The position numbers and the translations under genes were made by a program. This document shows, one piece after another, positions 24,629 through 32,940 of a DNA stretch of 64,000 bases. Numbering within the stretch: position 1 is the first letter of the stretch; every line of letters starts with the position of its first letter. Origin of the DNA: Flaviramulus_B aquimarinus (GTDB taxonomy: Bacteria; Bacteroidota; Bacteroidia; Flavobacteriales; Flavobacteriaceae); assembly GCF_039543205.1 (NCBI RefSeq), contig NZ_BAABJH010000002.1, forward strand, positions 186,001-250,000. The letters are read 5' to 3'. The notes under the pieces were generated by a model. The model made no database searches, was not told the origin of the DNA, and was given only the letters and a program-made list of their open reading frames with translations.

Positions 24629-25834
24629 ATGAATAAAATATTCTTATTGCTTTTTGTTATTTCCAATTTGTGCTTTTCACAAAAAGAGGAATTTAACTTT
24701 AGAATTCCCAGATTTAAAGATAGCCCTAAAAACATGAATGTTAATTTAAAAAGGCTTGATTTAAAACAACGTGTTCACAAACACATAGCACAAAACGTTA
24801 ACAAAGATTTTATTAAAACCTATTTTAAGGAAAATGATATTATTGAATTTAAAATGGACTTTGTTATTGAAGCCAATGGGGGAATCGACTCAAACAAAGT
24901 CAATATTTATACTAATTCTGAAATTTTCAACAATCAAATTAAGTCTGTAATTTTAATGCTTCCTCAATTTATTCCAGCTGTAGGAACTATAAATAAACGC
25001 CCTTTTCCTTTTACACTAAATTTTTCGCCCGAATTTTACGTAAATCCTTTTAACGAACTAGTTCCTATATTTAGAGATGACTTACCATCAACTAGACTCA
25101 ATCTTTACAAAGAAGATATCAAAGCAGAATTAGAGCAAAATAACATAAAAAAGACTAACGGATATTACAAAAGTATTAGCGCACTAGCCTACTTTTCAAC
25201 ATCCGAAAATAAATCAATTGAAAATATCCGTGTGTTTTCAGATTACAATTTTACCACAAATGAAGTTTTAAAACATATTAAATCTTTTAGTAGAGATTCG
25301 ACACTTTATCCACTTGAAAATTTACGAGAAAACAAAAACTATACATTGCCCGTCTATGTTTACATTCAAGATAGTAAAAAGCACAGCCTAAAAGGAGCTA
25401 ACCAAAAATTTAAAAAACCTGACCAAGTTGCTATTTATCCAGGCTGTGAAAAGAAAAAGACTAACCAAGAAAAAACAGCTTGTATGTCTAAAAAGATAAG
25501 TCAGTTTATAAGTCATGAATTTAATATGCATTCTATCGAAAAGTTAGGTTTGAGTGGTAGGCAAAGAATGAATGTCATTTTTAAAATAAATACAAAAGGG
25601 AAAATAGTAGACATTAGATCTCGAGCACCGCATCCAGCTCTTGAGAAAGAAGCTGAGCGTATCATAGCTCTATTACCGAAAATGATAGCACCAGCAAAGC
25701 TTAAAGAAAAGCCAGTTGTTGTTCCCTATTCACTACCTATTATATTTGAAATTACTGAAGGAAATAACAAAAGAACTAAACCTTTTGAAATATTCTTCAG
25801 AGATGGGGAATTGAACATTAAAAACAATTATTAA
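24629..25834 (+). CDS. Secreted protein with three TonB-C-like repeats
   Basis: 401 residues. A signal peptide covers 1-18 (ending CFSQ). Three regions resemble the TonB C-terminal domain (beta strand, GxI turn, helix, proline-rich strand): ~65-150 (FVIEANGGIDSNKV ... PFPFTLNFSPEF), ~185-250 (IENIRVFSDYNF ... YTLPVYVYI) and ~305-380 (VIFKINTKGKIVDIRSRAP ... VVPYSLPIIFEI). The third is preceded by the YPGCEKKK-type motif frequent in Bacteroidota TonB-like proteins. There is no transmembrane anchor or Pro-rich spacer, so it is not a usual energy-transducing TonB. It is probably co-transcribed with thyA. Function unknown. Confidence 0.65.
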   Translation: MNKIFLLLFVISNLCFSQKEEFNFRIPRFKDSPKNMNVNLKRLDLKQRVHKHIAQNVNKDFIKTYFKENDIIEFKMDFVIEANGGIDSNKVNIYTNSEIFNNQIKSVILMLPQFIPAVGTINKRPFPFTLNFSPEFYVNPFNELVPIFRDDLPSTRLNLYKEDIKAELEQNNIKKTNGYYKSISALAYFSTSENKSIENIRVFSDYNFTTNEVLKHIKSFSRDSTLYPLENLRENKNYTLPVYVYIQDSKKHSLKGANQKFKKPDQVAIYPGCEKKKTNQEKTACMSKKISQFISHEFNMHSIEKLGLSGRQRMNVIFKINTKGKIVDIRSRAPHPALEKEAERIIALLPKMIAPAKLKEKPVVVPYSLPIIFEITEGNNKRTKPFEIFFRDGELNIKNNY

Positions 25835-25844
25835 TACCGCCTAA

Positions 25845-25878
25845 TAAAAAAAGCACCTCAAACGAGGTGCTTTTAAAC
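25845..25878. terminator. Bidirectional terminator between convergent genes
   Basis: AAAAGCACCTC pairs with GAGGTGCTTTT around the loop AAAC (stem 25849-25874). T runs are present for either strand. It ends both the thyA-side transcript and the minus-strand CBM48 gene. Confidence 0.85.
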
Positions 25879-25894
25879 TTTTATATAGCAGTAA

Positions 25895-26191
25895 TTATAC
25901 GTTTACAACACTATTGTCTGCACCAGCATAATCATTCCATGCGTAAGCATCAGCGGCATCATCGTTAACGTAAACACCGTCAACAACATATTTAAACTCG
26001 TAAGAGCTACCAGATTCTAAATCAACAGTCCCTTTAAAGGTTCCATTCTTTAATTTTTTAAGTTGTGCTTTTTTTGCATTCCAATTATTGAAAGAGCCAA
26101 CAACAGATACTTTTTTTGCTTCTTTAGCAGGTAAAGAAAACGTAACTTTACATACTGGTTTACTTTTTAAGAATTGTTTTTTAATTGCCAT
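25895..26191 (-). CDS. Small stand-alone CBM48/isoamylase N-terminal-like domain protein
   Basis: 98 residues from the ATG at 26191 (MAIKKQFLKS). The frame could extend to 26242, but the promoter box at 26245-26252 puts the transcript start near 26238, so the inner ATG is chosen. Nearly the whole protein is one glycogen/starch-binding-like beta sandwich of the AMPK-beta/CBM48 type: VSVVGSFNNWNAKKAQL ... YEFKYVVDGVYVNDD. It has no catalytic domain. Such mini-CBM48 proteins occur widely in Flavobacteriia; the role is unknown, and glycogen association is inferred. Confidence 0.8.
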   Translation of the reverse strand: MAIKKQFLKSKPVCKVTFSLPAKEAKKVSVVGSFNNWNAKKAQLKKLKNGTFKGTVDLESGSSYEFKYVVDGVYVNDDAADAYAWNDYAGADNSVVNV

Positions 26192-26244
26192 AATTTTAAT
26201 ATTTAGATAGGTTTTTCTCTGTTTTTTAAGTCGCATTGACATTG

Positions 26245-26252
26245 CAAATTTA
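26245..26252 (-). promoter_or_regulatory. -7 box of the CBM48 gene
   Basis: On the minus strand TAAATTTG (26252 to 26245) matches TAnnTTTG exactly. It fixes the start codon choice at 26191. No clear -33 box is present. Confidence 0.5.
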
Positions 26253-26517
26253 AAAACAATTTATAACCCGTAACTATTTAATACGCTTAACTGTTGAAGA
26301 ATTATCAATTTGACAATTTGTGTTCAAAAAAAAATTAAAGTAGGCAAAATTTTAATATAAATTTTATATTATTAACAACGCTAAATTACCGTTTCAACCT
26401 GATTATCAGTTACTTTTGACACTAAAACGTTTTCGTGATGTCCATATTTTTAAGTGTTCAGATATCCTCTTTAATTTCATTAAAAAACTTTAACTTTACA
26501 GTCGTTATTTCATCAAT
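26253..26517. other. Divergent spacer upstream of the CBM48 and folA-fusion genes
   Basis: A+T-rich, without a supported gene. A TAACTTTA box just before 26500 differs from the -7 consensus by one base and may serve the plus-strand DHFR fusion gene. Confidence 0.35.
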
Positions 26518-27450
26518 ATGTTCGGAAAAAAGAAACCCATACCACAAATAGATAAAGATCAATTAGAGTTGATTGAAAATGCTCAAAAACGCATTAAACA
26601 AAAAAAGCGTTTATACATTCATTTTGTCATCTTTTTAATAGGCGCGATCTTTTTAATAGCTGCTAACACGGTTTTGGGTATCGGTAAGGATTTTAAATTG
26701 TTTGGAAAAGAATGGTTTTTATTTGCCATTCTTATTTGGCTTTTCTTTTTTCTCTACCATCTATTTAATGTATTTATTACTCATAAATTCATGGGTGAAA
26801 CATGGGAAAAAGAGCAGTTAGAAAAATTGGTTGCTAAACAGCAAGAACGTATTGATAAACTTAAAGCTGGTTTTGTTAAGGAAGAAACCCTTATAGCGCA
26901 AAGCGAAGTTTATGCAGAAGCAAATCCCAAAATACAAAGTCCAAAATCTAAAAAAACGCAATCTGAGTTGACTATTATTGTTGCTGCTGCAGAAAACGAT
27001 GCTATTGGAAAAGGCAACAAACTCATTTGGCATTTAAGTAATGATTTAAAACGTTTTAAAAACTTAACAAACGGTCACCATATCATTATGGGTCGAAAAA
27101 CGTTTGAAAGCTTCCCAAAACCCCTACCGAACAGAACCCACATTGTAATTACCAGACAAAACGATTATAAAGTACCCGATGGTGTTATTGTGGTTAACAG
27201 CTTAGAAGATGCTATTGATGCTGCCAAAAGCGACCCACAACCTTTTATTATTGGTGGTGGCGAAATTTATAAACAAGCCTTGTTATTAGCCGATAAAATA
27301 GAATTGACTCGCGTTCATGAAGACTTTGAAGCGGACACTTATTTTCCAAAAATTGATACTTCAGTTTGGAAAGAAATCGCAAATACATTTCACACCAAAG
27401 ACGAAAAGCATAAACATGAGTTTTCATTTTTAACTTATGAAAGAATATAG
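26518..27450 (+). CDS. folA: Dihydrofolate reductase fused to an N-terminal 2TM domain
   Basis: 310 residues. Residues 1-120 form a 2TM domain: basic N terminus, transmembrane helices ~32-52 and ~65-88, then a charged helix. After a ~30-residue linker, residues 150-310 are a complete dihydrofolate reductase (IIVAAAENDAIGKGNKLIWHLSNDLKRF, GRKTFESFPKPLPNRTHIVITR, FIIGGGEIYKQAL). The catalytic acid is D176 of WHLSNDL, where the usual Pro is Ser. The frame is continuous, with no sign of a sequencing join. The DHFR part should lie on the cytoplasmic face of the inner membrane. It regenerates tetrahydrofolate for ThyA. Confidence 0.9.
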   Translation: MFGKKKPIPQIDKDQLELIENAQKRIKQKKRLYIHFVIFLIGAIFLIAANTVLGIGKDFKLFGKEWFLFAILIWLFFFLYHLFNVFITHKFMGETWEKEQLEKLVAKQQERIDKLKAGFVKEETLIAQSEVYAEANPKIQSPKSKKTQSELTIIVAAAENDAIGKGNKLIWHLSNDLKRFKNLTNGHHIIMGRKTFESFPKPLPNRTHIVITRQNDYKVPDGVIVVNSLEDAIDAAKSDPQPFIIGGGEIYKQALLLADKIELTRVHEDFEADTYFPKIDTSVWKEIANTFHTKDEKHKHEFSFLTYERI

Positions 27451-27485
27451 ATTGATTTAATCTTAGCAAAAATTTATCGCGTAGC

Positions 27486-29042
27486 ATGGTAAAAGAAATA
27501 CAATTACGTATTACACTCAAAGAAGAAGAACGCGACGGTATTTTAGTTTTAAAATCGGCACTAAAACTCGATATTGACAGAGAAGATATAACTGGTATTA
27601 AAATCCTCAGAAAATCTATTGATGCCAGAAAACCTAAAATCATATTAAATTACAAAGTTGCTGTTTATATTCGAGAGCCATTACCAAAACACTCCGAATA
27701 CAAATTCAACTACAAAGACGTTTCAAAAGCTAAACCCATTCATATTATTGGTTTTGGTCCAGCAGGTATGTATGCTGCTTTACGCTGTATAGAACTTGGC
27801 TTTAAACCCATTATTTTAGAGCGTGGCAAAAAAGTACAAGACCGCCGACGTGATTTAAAAGCCATAAATCAAGACCATTTTGTTAATGAAGATTCCAATT
27901 ACTGTTTTGGAGAAGGTGGTGCTGGAACCTATAGCGATGGGAAGTTATACACTAGAAGCTTAAAACGTGGTGATGTTCGTCGTATTTTTGAGAACCTCGT
28001 CTTTCATGGTGCTACCGACCAAATTTTGGTTGATGCACACCCACACATTGGGACTAACAAGCTTCCAAAAGTGGTACAAAACATACGCGAAACCATTTTA
28101 AATTATGGTGGTAAAATTCATTTTGAAGCTCGAGTTATCGATTTTACCATAAAAAATAATAGCATACAAGCCATTCAACTTCAAAACAAGAAAAACCTAC
28201 CTGTTGAAAAAGTCATTCTAGCCACTGGGCATTCAGCTCGTGATATCTTTTACCTACTTCATAAAAAACAAATAGCTTTAGAGGCTAAATCTTTTGCTAT
28301 GGGTGTTCGGGTAGAACATCCGCAACATATTATAGATACCATTCAGTATCATTGTTCTGGTGAGCGCCATGAATTACTTCCTGCGGCTTCTTACAGTTTG
28401 GTTGAACAAGTTAAAGACCGAGGCGTCTATTCCTTTTGTATGTGCCCCGGTGGGTTTATTGTACCCGCAGCTACAGCAAATGGTGAAGTGGTTGTAAATG
28501 GTATGTCGCCTTCAAAACGAAATAATCTATTTGCTAATTCAGGTATCGTAGTAGAAATTGATATCAATAAAGATTTACCTAAATATGAATCATTCGGCGC
28601 ATTAAAAGGCTTAGAATATCAGAAAAATTTAGAGCGATTAGCCTACACAGCTGGCGGGAGAAGTCAAGTAGCTCCTGCGCAACGCTTAACTGATTTTGTT
28701 GAAGGAAAGCTATCATCAGACTTAAACCCAACATCCTATCAACCTGGATTAAAATCAGCGCCTTTACATTCTTTATTACCTAAATTAGTTGGAAGCCGAT
28801 TACGAAAAGGTTTTCAGGCTTTTGGACAAAAAATGAAAGGCTATTATACTGAAGAAGCTAATATTGTGGGTGTCGAATCCAGAACCTCATCACCGGTTTC
28901 TATACCAAGAACAGAGACTTTAGAACATCCTCAAATTTCAAATTTATATCCTTGTGGCGAGGGTGGAGGTTATGCTGGCGGCATTGTTTCGGCTGCTATG
29001 GATGGTGAACGTTGTGCCGAAGCTGCAACTAATAGCCTATAG
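27486..29042 (+). CDS. FAD-dependent oxidoreductase (COG2509 family)
   Basis: 518 residues. A ~75-residue N-terminal domain (MVKEIQLRITLKEEERDG) precedes the FAD-binding Rossmann motif IIGFGPAGMYAA (88-98). Other marks are the substrate-binding GEGGAGTYSDGKLYTR, MCPGGFIVPA and the C-terminal YPCGEGGGYAGGIVSAAMDG. This matches the uncharacterised FAD-dependent dehydrogenase group, not GidA/TrmFO. It lies 36 bases after the folA fusion gene and 46 before fabD, so it may be co-transcribed. The substrate is unknown. Confidence 0.85.
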   Translation: MVKEIQLRITLKEEERDGILVLKSALKLDIDREDITGIKILRKSIDARKPKIILNYKVAVYIREPLPKHSEYKFNYKDVSKAKPIHIIGFGPAGMYAALRCIELGFKPIILERGKKVQDRRRDLKAINQDHFVNEDSNYCFGEGGAGTYSDGKLYTRSLKRGDVRRIFENLVFHGATDQILVDAHPHIGTNKLPKVVQNIRETILNYGGKIHFEARVIDFTIKNNSIQAIQLQNKKNLPVEKVILATGHSARDIFYLLHKKQIALEAKSFAMGVRVEHPQHIIDTIQYHCSGERHELLPAASYSLVEQVKDRGVYSFCMCPGGFIVPAATANGEVVVNGMSPSKRNNLFANSGIVVEIDINKDLPKYESFGALKGLEYQKNLERLAYTAGGRSQVAPAQRLTDFVEGKLSSDLNPTSYQPGLKSAPLHSLLPKLVGSRLRKGFQAFGQKMKGYYTEEANIVGVESRTSSPVSIPRTETLEHPQISNLYPCGEGGGYAGGIVSAAMDGERCAEAATNSL

Positions 29043-29087
29043 TTACAATTTTATTATTATTTTTGCCACTCTAAAAATTAACCAATT

Positions 29088-29969
29088 ATGAACGCATATA
29101 TTTTCCCAGGACAAGGGGCACAATTTTCAGGAATGGGTTTAGACCTTTATGAAAACTCACCTTTAGCTCAAGAATTATTTGAAAAAGCTAATGATATTTT
29201 AGGTTTTAACATTACCGATATTATGTTTGAAGGCTCTGCTGAAGCCCTAAAAGAAACCAAAGTAACACAACCTGCTATATTTTTACACTCCGTAATTTTA
29301 GCTAAAACCTTAGGTGATAGTTTTAAACCAGATATGGTTGCCGGACACTCGCTTGGAGAATTTTCAGCTTTAGTGGCCAACGGGACATTAAATTTTGAAG
29401 ATGGTCTAAAATTAGTATCCCAACGTGCTATGGCCATGCAAAAAGCATGTGAATTACAACCAAGTACTATGGCAGCTGTTTTAGGTCTGGATGATGATAT
29501 CGTAGAAAAAATATGTGCTACTACCGAGGGTGTTGTCGTTGCAGCAAACTATAATTGCCCAGGGCAATTAGTGATTTCTGGAGAGATTGACGCTATAAAC
29601 AAAGCTTGTGATAGCCTAAAAGAAGAAGGTGCTCGACGCGCCTTAGTATTACCTGTTGGTGGCGCATTTCATTCGCCATTAATGGAACCTGCTCGTGAAG
29701 AATTAGCTGCAGCTATTGAAAATACAACATTTAGCAAACCAAACTGTCCGATTTACCAAAATGTAACGGCTAATGCCGTTATTAATGAATCTGAAATAAA
29801 AGCAAATTTAATTTCGCAACTTACGGCTCCTGTTCTTTGGACACAGTCAGTACAACAAATGGTAACAGATGGTGCTACGTTATTTACCGAAGTAGGCCCC
29901 GGTAAAGTTTTACAAGGTTTAGTAAAGAAAATAAACAGAGATTCTGAAACCGCTTCTGCAACTTTATAA
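29088..29969 (+). CDS. fabD: Malonyl-CoA:ACP transacylase
   Basis: Loads malonyl groups on acyl carrier protein for fatty acid synthesis. 293 residues with the active-site Ser in VAGHSLGEFSAL (S88), His in VGGAFHSPLM and the N-terminal FPGQGAQ motif (residues 6-12). It lies 16 bases before lspA. The rest of the fab genes are elsewhere. Confidence 0.96.
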   Translation: MNAYIFPGQGAQFSGMGLDLYENSPLAQELFEKANDILGFNITDIMFEGSAEALKETKVTQPAIFLHSVILAKTLGDSFKPDMVAGHSLGEFSALVANGTLNFEDGLKLVSQRAMAMQKACELQPSTMAAVLGLDDDIVEKICATTEGVVVAANYNCPGQLVISGEIDAINKACDSLKEEGARRALVLPVGGAFHSPLMEPAREELAAAIENTTFSKPNCPIYQNVTANAVINESEIKANLISQLTAPVLWTQSVQQMVTDGATLFTEVGPGKVLQGLVKKINRDSETASATL

Positions 29970-29984
29970 AATACTTATAGTTAA

Positions 29985-30497
29985 ATGAAATTATCAAAAC
30001 GCTCCATCTACATCTTTTTGGTTATTATTTTAACTATTGCTGTCGATCAAATTTCAAAAGTATTGGTTAGAACCCATATAATTGGCAGAACAGACATTCA
30101 CCCTGGTGAAAGAATTCCATTAATTGGTGATGCATTTATTATGATGAATGTAGAGAATACAGGGGCTTTTTTAGGTATAGGTAGCGACTTAAACCCTACG
30201 CTTAGAATTATTCTACTGCTTATTCTACCCATTCTTGTTTTAGGCTTTGTATTACATCATATTTTAAAAGACAGAACCTTGGACAATTGGTCGCTTTTTG
30301 CATTTGCCAGTATTATTGGTGGTGGCATTGCCAATGTTTATGATAGAATAGTTTATGGCTCTGTTACCGATTTCTTCTTTATAGATTTGGGTGGTGTTTT
30401 TAGAACGGGTATTTTTAATATGGCAGACCTATCTGTTACTACCGGTATGATCATACTGGTGTTTGTTACTTTTCTTAAAAAGAAGCCTAATACCTAA
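29985..30497 (+). CDS. lspA: Lipoprotein signal peptidase (signal peptidase II)
   Basis: Aspartyl protease of the inner membrane that cleaves prolipoprotein signal peptides. The 170 residues contain four transmembrane segments, the conserved VENTGAFLG block, and the two catalytic Asp regions GGGIANVYDRIVYGSVTDFF and FNMADLSV. It is 16 bases after fabD, and a bidirectional terminator follows. A likely client, the hendecad lipoprotein, is encoded at 34304. Confidence 0.95.
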   Translation: MKLSKRSIYIFLVIILTIAVDQISKVLVRTHIIGRTDIHPGERIPLIGDAFIMMNVENTGAFLGIGSDLNPTLRIILLLILPILVLGFVLHHILKDRTLDNWSLFAFASIIGGGIANVYDRIVYGSVTDFFFIDLGGVFRTGIFNMADLSVTTGMIILVFVTFLKKKPNT

Positions 30498-30577
30498 TGA
30501 ATATATAAATTTATGTAAAAAGGTAATACACGATAATAGTTTTACCTATGTTAAATAACCAGTGTAAAAAAATCATC

Positions 30578-30611
30578 AAAAAAGGCGTTAATTTTTATTA
30601 ACGCCTTTTTT
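30578..30611. terminator. Bidirectional terminator between lspA and galE
   Basis: AAAAAAGGCGTTAAT pairs with ATTAACGCCTTTTTT around TTTT. The stem serves both converging transcripts. Confidence 0.9.
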
Positions 30612-30635
30612 GTGTATTAAATTCTAATTAAATAT

Positions 30636-31661
30636 TTAATTATTGCCTCTTACTTTTTGCTCCCATTTCCATGCAGAACGCATAGCATCATCTAACGATA
30701 ATTCTGTTTTCCACCCCAATTCACTATTGGCTTTATTTGTGTCAGCATAAGCCGAAATAATATCGCCTGCTCTTCTACCAACTATTTTATAATTCAATTT
30801 TTGACCAGATACTTTTTCAAAGGATTTAACAACCTCTAATACCGAACTTCCTTTTCCTGTCCCTAAATTAAACGTCTCATAATTGGCTTTGTTTTTATTT
30901 TTAAGCAATCGCTCTAAAGCAATAACATGTGCTTTAGCCAAATCTACCACGTGAATATAATCACGAATACAAGTGCCATCTGGTGTTGGATAGTCCTCAC
31001 CAAAAACAGATAACTGCTCACGCAATCCAATTGCTGTTTGTGTAATGAACGGCACTAAATTTTGAGGCACGCCAATGGGTAATTCACCAATTTCAACAGA
31101 TTCATGCGCTCCAACAGGGTTAAAGTAGCGCAATGCAATAGCTTTTAAATTTTGAGCTACTTTACAGGTATCCTGGATTATTTCTTCGCCAATTTGCTTT
31201 GTATTCCCGTAAGGTGACTCCGCTTGTTTTACAGGAGCATTTTCAGTAATTGGTAATTCATCGGCTTGGCCATAAACCGTGCATGACGAACTAAAAATAA
31301 ATCCTGCCGATGGCAATTTCTGAAGTTCTTTAAGGATATAAACCAACGTGCTAATATTATTTTCGTAGTAAAGTAATGGCTCTTTAACGCTTTCTCCAAC
31401 AGCTTTGCTTGCCGCAAAATGAATAACCCCTTTTATATCGTTATGGGTTTTAAAAAAAACTTCAACTTTACCCTTTTCTTTAAGATCTAATTTTTCAAAA
31501 ATCGGCGTTTTTCCAGTAATTGCTGTAATCCCATCTAAAACCTTTACTGAAGAATTTGACAAATCATCTATTATAACAACCTCATAGCCTTCTTGTTGCA
31601 ATTCTACTACGGTATGCGACCCAATAAACCCTAAGCCTCCAGTAACTAATATTTTATCCAT
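30636..31661 (-). CDS. galE: UDP-glucose 4-epimerase
   Basis: Extended short-chain dehydrogenase interconverting UDP-glucose and UDP-galactose (or the N-acetyl forms). 341 residues: NAD motif GGLGFIGSH (8-16), catalytic SSSCTVYG and YGNTK (the Tyr and Lys pair), and the GalE-type CIRDYIHVVDLA. It overlaps the upstream aminotransferase gene by 8 bases, so the two are translationally coupled. This suggests service in surface polysaccharide sugar supply rather than galactose catabolism. Confidence 0.95.
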   Translation of the reverse strand: MDKILVTGGLGFIGSHTVVELQQEGYEVVIIDDLSNSSVKVLDGITAITGKTPIFEKLDLKEKGKVEVFFKTHNDIKGVIHFAASKAVGESVKEPLLYYENNISTLVYILKELQKLPSAGFIFSSSCTVYGQADELPITENAPVKQAESPYGNTKQIGEEIIQDTCKVAQNLKAIALRYFNPVGAHESVEIGELPIGVPQNLVPFITQTAIGLREQLSVFGEDYPTPDGTCIRDYIHVVDLAKAHVIALERLLKNKNKANYETFNLGTGKGSSVLEVVKSFEKVSGQKLNYKIVGRRAGDIISAYADTNKANSELGWKTELSLDDAMRSAWKWEQKVRGNN

Positions 31662-32808
31662 TAATAAATTTTATAATTGTTGATGTTATATATTCTATTT
31701 GTTCATCATCCAATTCGGTATGCATTGGTAATGAAATAACATCTTGTACCAATTGATTGGTGACTTTAAAATCAGCTTCATTATAACGCTCATCCAAATA
31801 TGCTTTTTGTTTGTGAAGTGGTATGGGATAATAGACTCCGCAAGGAATACCTTTTTCGTTTAAATGCTTTACTAAAGCATCTCTATCTATCCCTTTTAAT
31901 CGTAATGTATATTGATGGAATACATGGCAATCGCAAGTCTCACATATACCGTCACAGCCATTTACTGTTTTTGGTGTTGTAATACCTTTAATAGCCTTGA
32001 AGGCTTTGTTATATTTTTTTGCAGCATGTTGTCGCGCTTTATTATACTCATCTAAAAGTGGTAATTTAGCATCTAATACAGCTGCCTGAATACTATCTAA
32101 GCGTGAATTTACCCCAACAACATCATGATGATAACGCTCGTACATCCCATGATTTACAATACCTCTAATAGTATGAGCTAAATGGTCATCATTAGTAAAA
32201 ATAGCACCACCATCACCATAACACCCTAAATTTTTAGATGGAAAAAACGAGGTAGCTCCAACATGGCCAATGGTTCCTGCTTTTACTTTTGCACCGTCTT
32301 TATAGGTGTAATTTGCACCTATAGCCTGTGCATTATCTTCAATAACAAACAGGTTGTGTGTTTTTGCAAGGGCCATAACAGCCTCCATATTGGCACATTG
32401 TCCAAACAAATGCACTGGTACAATGGCTTTGGTTTTAGGTGTAATGGCTTTTTTTATGGCTTCAATATTAATATTGAAATCATCTTCATTAACATCTACT
32501 AAAACTGGTGTTAATTGCAATAACGCAATCACCTCAACAGTGGCAGCAAATGTAAAATCTGCTGTAATGACCTCATCGCCGGGTTTTAAACCTAAGCCCA
32601 TCATAGCAATCTGTAAAGCATCAGTTCCATTGGCACATGGAATAACATGCTTAACACCTAAATATTGCTCTAAATGCTTTTGAAAATCATGAACTTTAGG
32701 ACCGTTTATAAATGCGGTGGTTTCAATGACTTCTTGGATAGAAGGGTTAACGACATTTTTAATAGCATTATATTGACCTTTAAGGTCTACCATTTGAATT
32801 TTCTTCAT
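31654..32808 (-). CDS. DegT/DnrJ/EryC1/StrS-family sugar aminotransferase
   Basis: 384-residue PLP enzyme that aminates nucleotide-linked keto sugars. Visible marks are MVDLKGQY at the N terminus, PCANGTDALQIAM, VIEDNAQAIGA and the PLP-lysine region FFPSKNLGCYGDGGA. The length and motifs fit WecE/WbpE-like enzymes of O-antigen or capsule sugar synthesis. It has an 8-base overlap with galE and its own promoter at 32892-32922. The neighbouring waaA on the other strand supports an envelope glycan context. The precise sugar is unknown. Confidence 0.9.
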   Translation of the reverse strand: MKKIQMVDLKGQYNAIKNVVNPSIQEVIETTAFINGPKVHDFQKHLEQYLGVKHVIPCANGTDALQIAMMGLGLKPGDEVITADFTFAATVEVIALLQLTPVLVDVNEDDFNINIEAIKKAITPKTKAIVPVHLFGQCANMEAVMALAKTHNLFVIEDNAQAIGANYTYKDGAKVKAGTIGHVGATSFFPSKNLGCYGDGGAIFTNDDHLAHTIRGIVNHGMYERYHHDVVGVNSRLDSIQAAVLDAKLPLLDEYNKARQHAAKKYNKAFKAIKGITTPKTVNGCDGICETCDCHVFHQYTLRLKGIDRDALVKHLNEKGIPCGVYYPIPLHKQKAYLDERYNEADFKVTNQLVQDVISLPMHTELDDEQIEYITSTIIKFING

Positions 32809-32891
32809 CTAAAAAAAATTATAGCCTGTTCTGTTTTGAGAAAACAGCAACGACCAATTTTAAGGAACACCCTTTATGGGTTAACAAGTAA

Positions 32892-32922
32892 CAAAATTAC
32901 AAAAATCATAAACGTTAACCAA
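32892..32922 (-). promoter_or_regulatory. Promoter of the aminotransferase-galE operon
   Basis: On the minus strand: -33 TTG (32922-32920), a 20-base spacer and -7 TAATTTTG (32899-32892), an exact TAnnTTTG match. Transcription should start near 32885, about 75 bases before the start codon. Confidence 0.65.
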
Positions 32923-32940
32923 TGAATTTACTTCAAAGAA

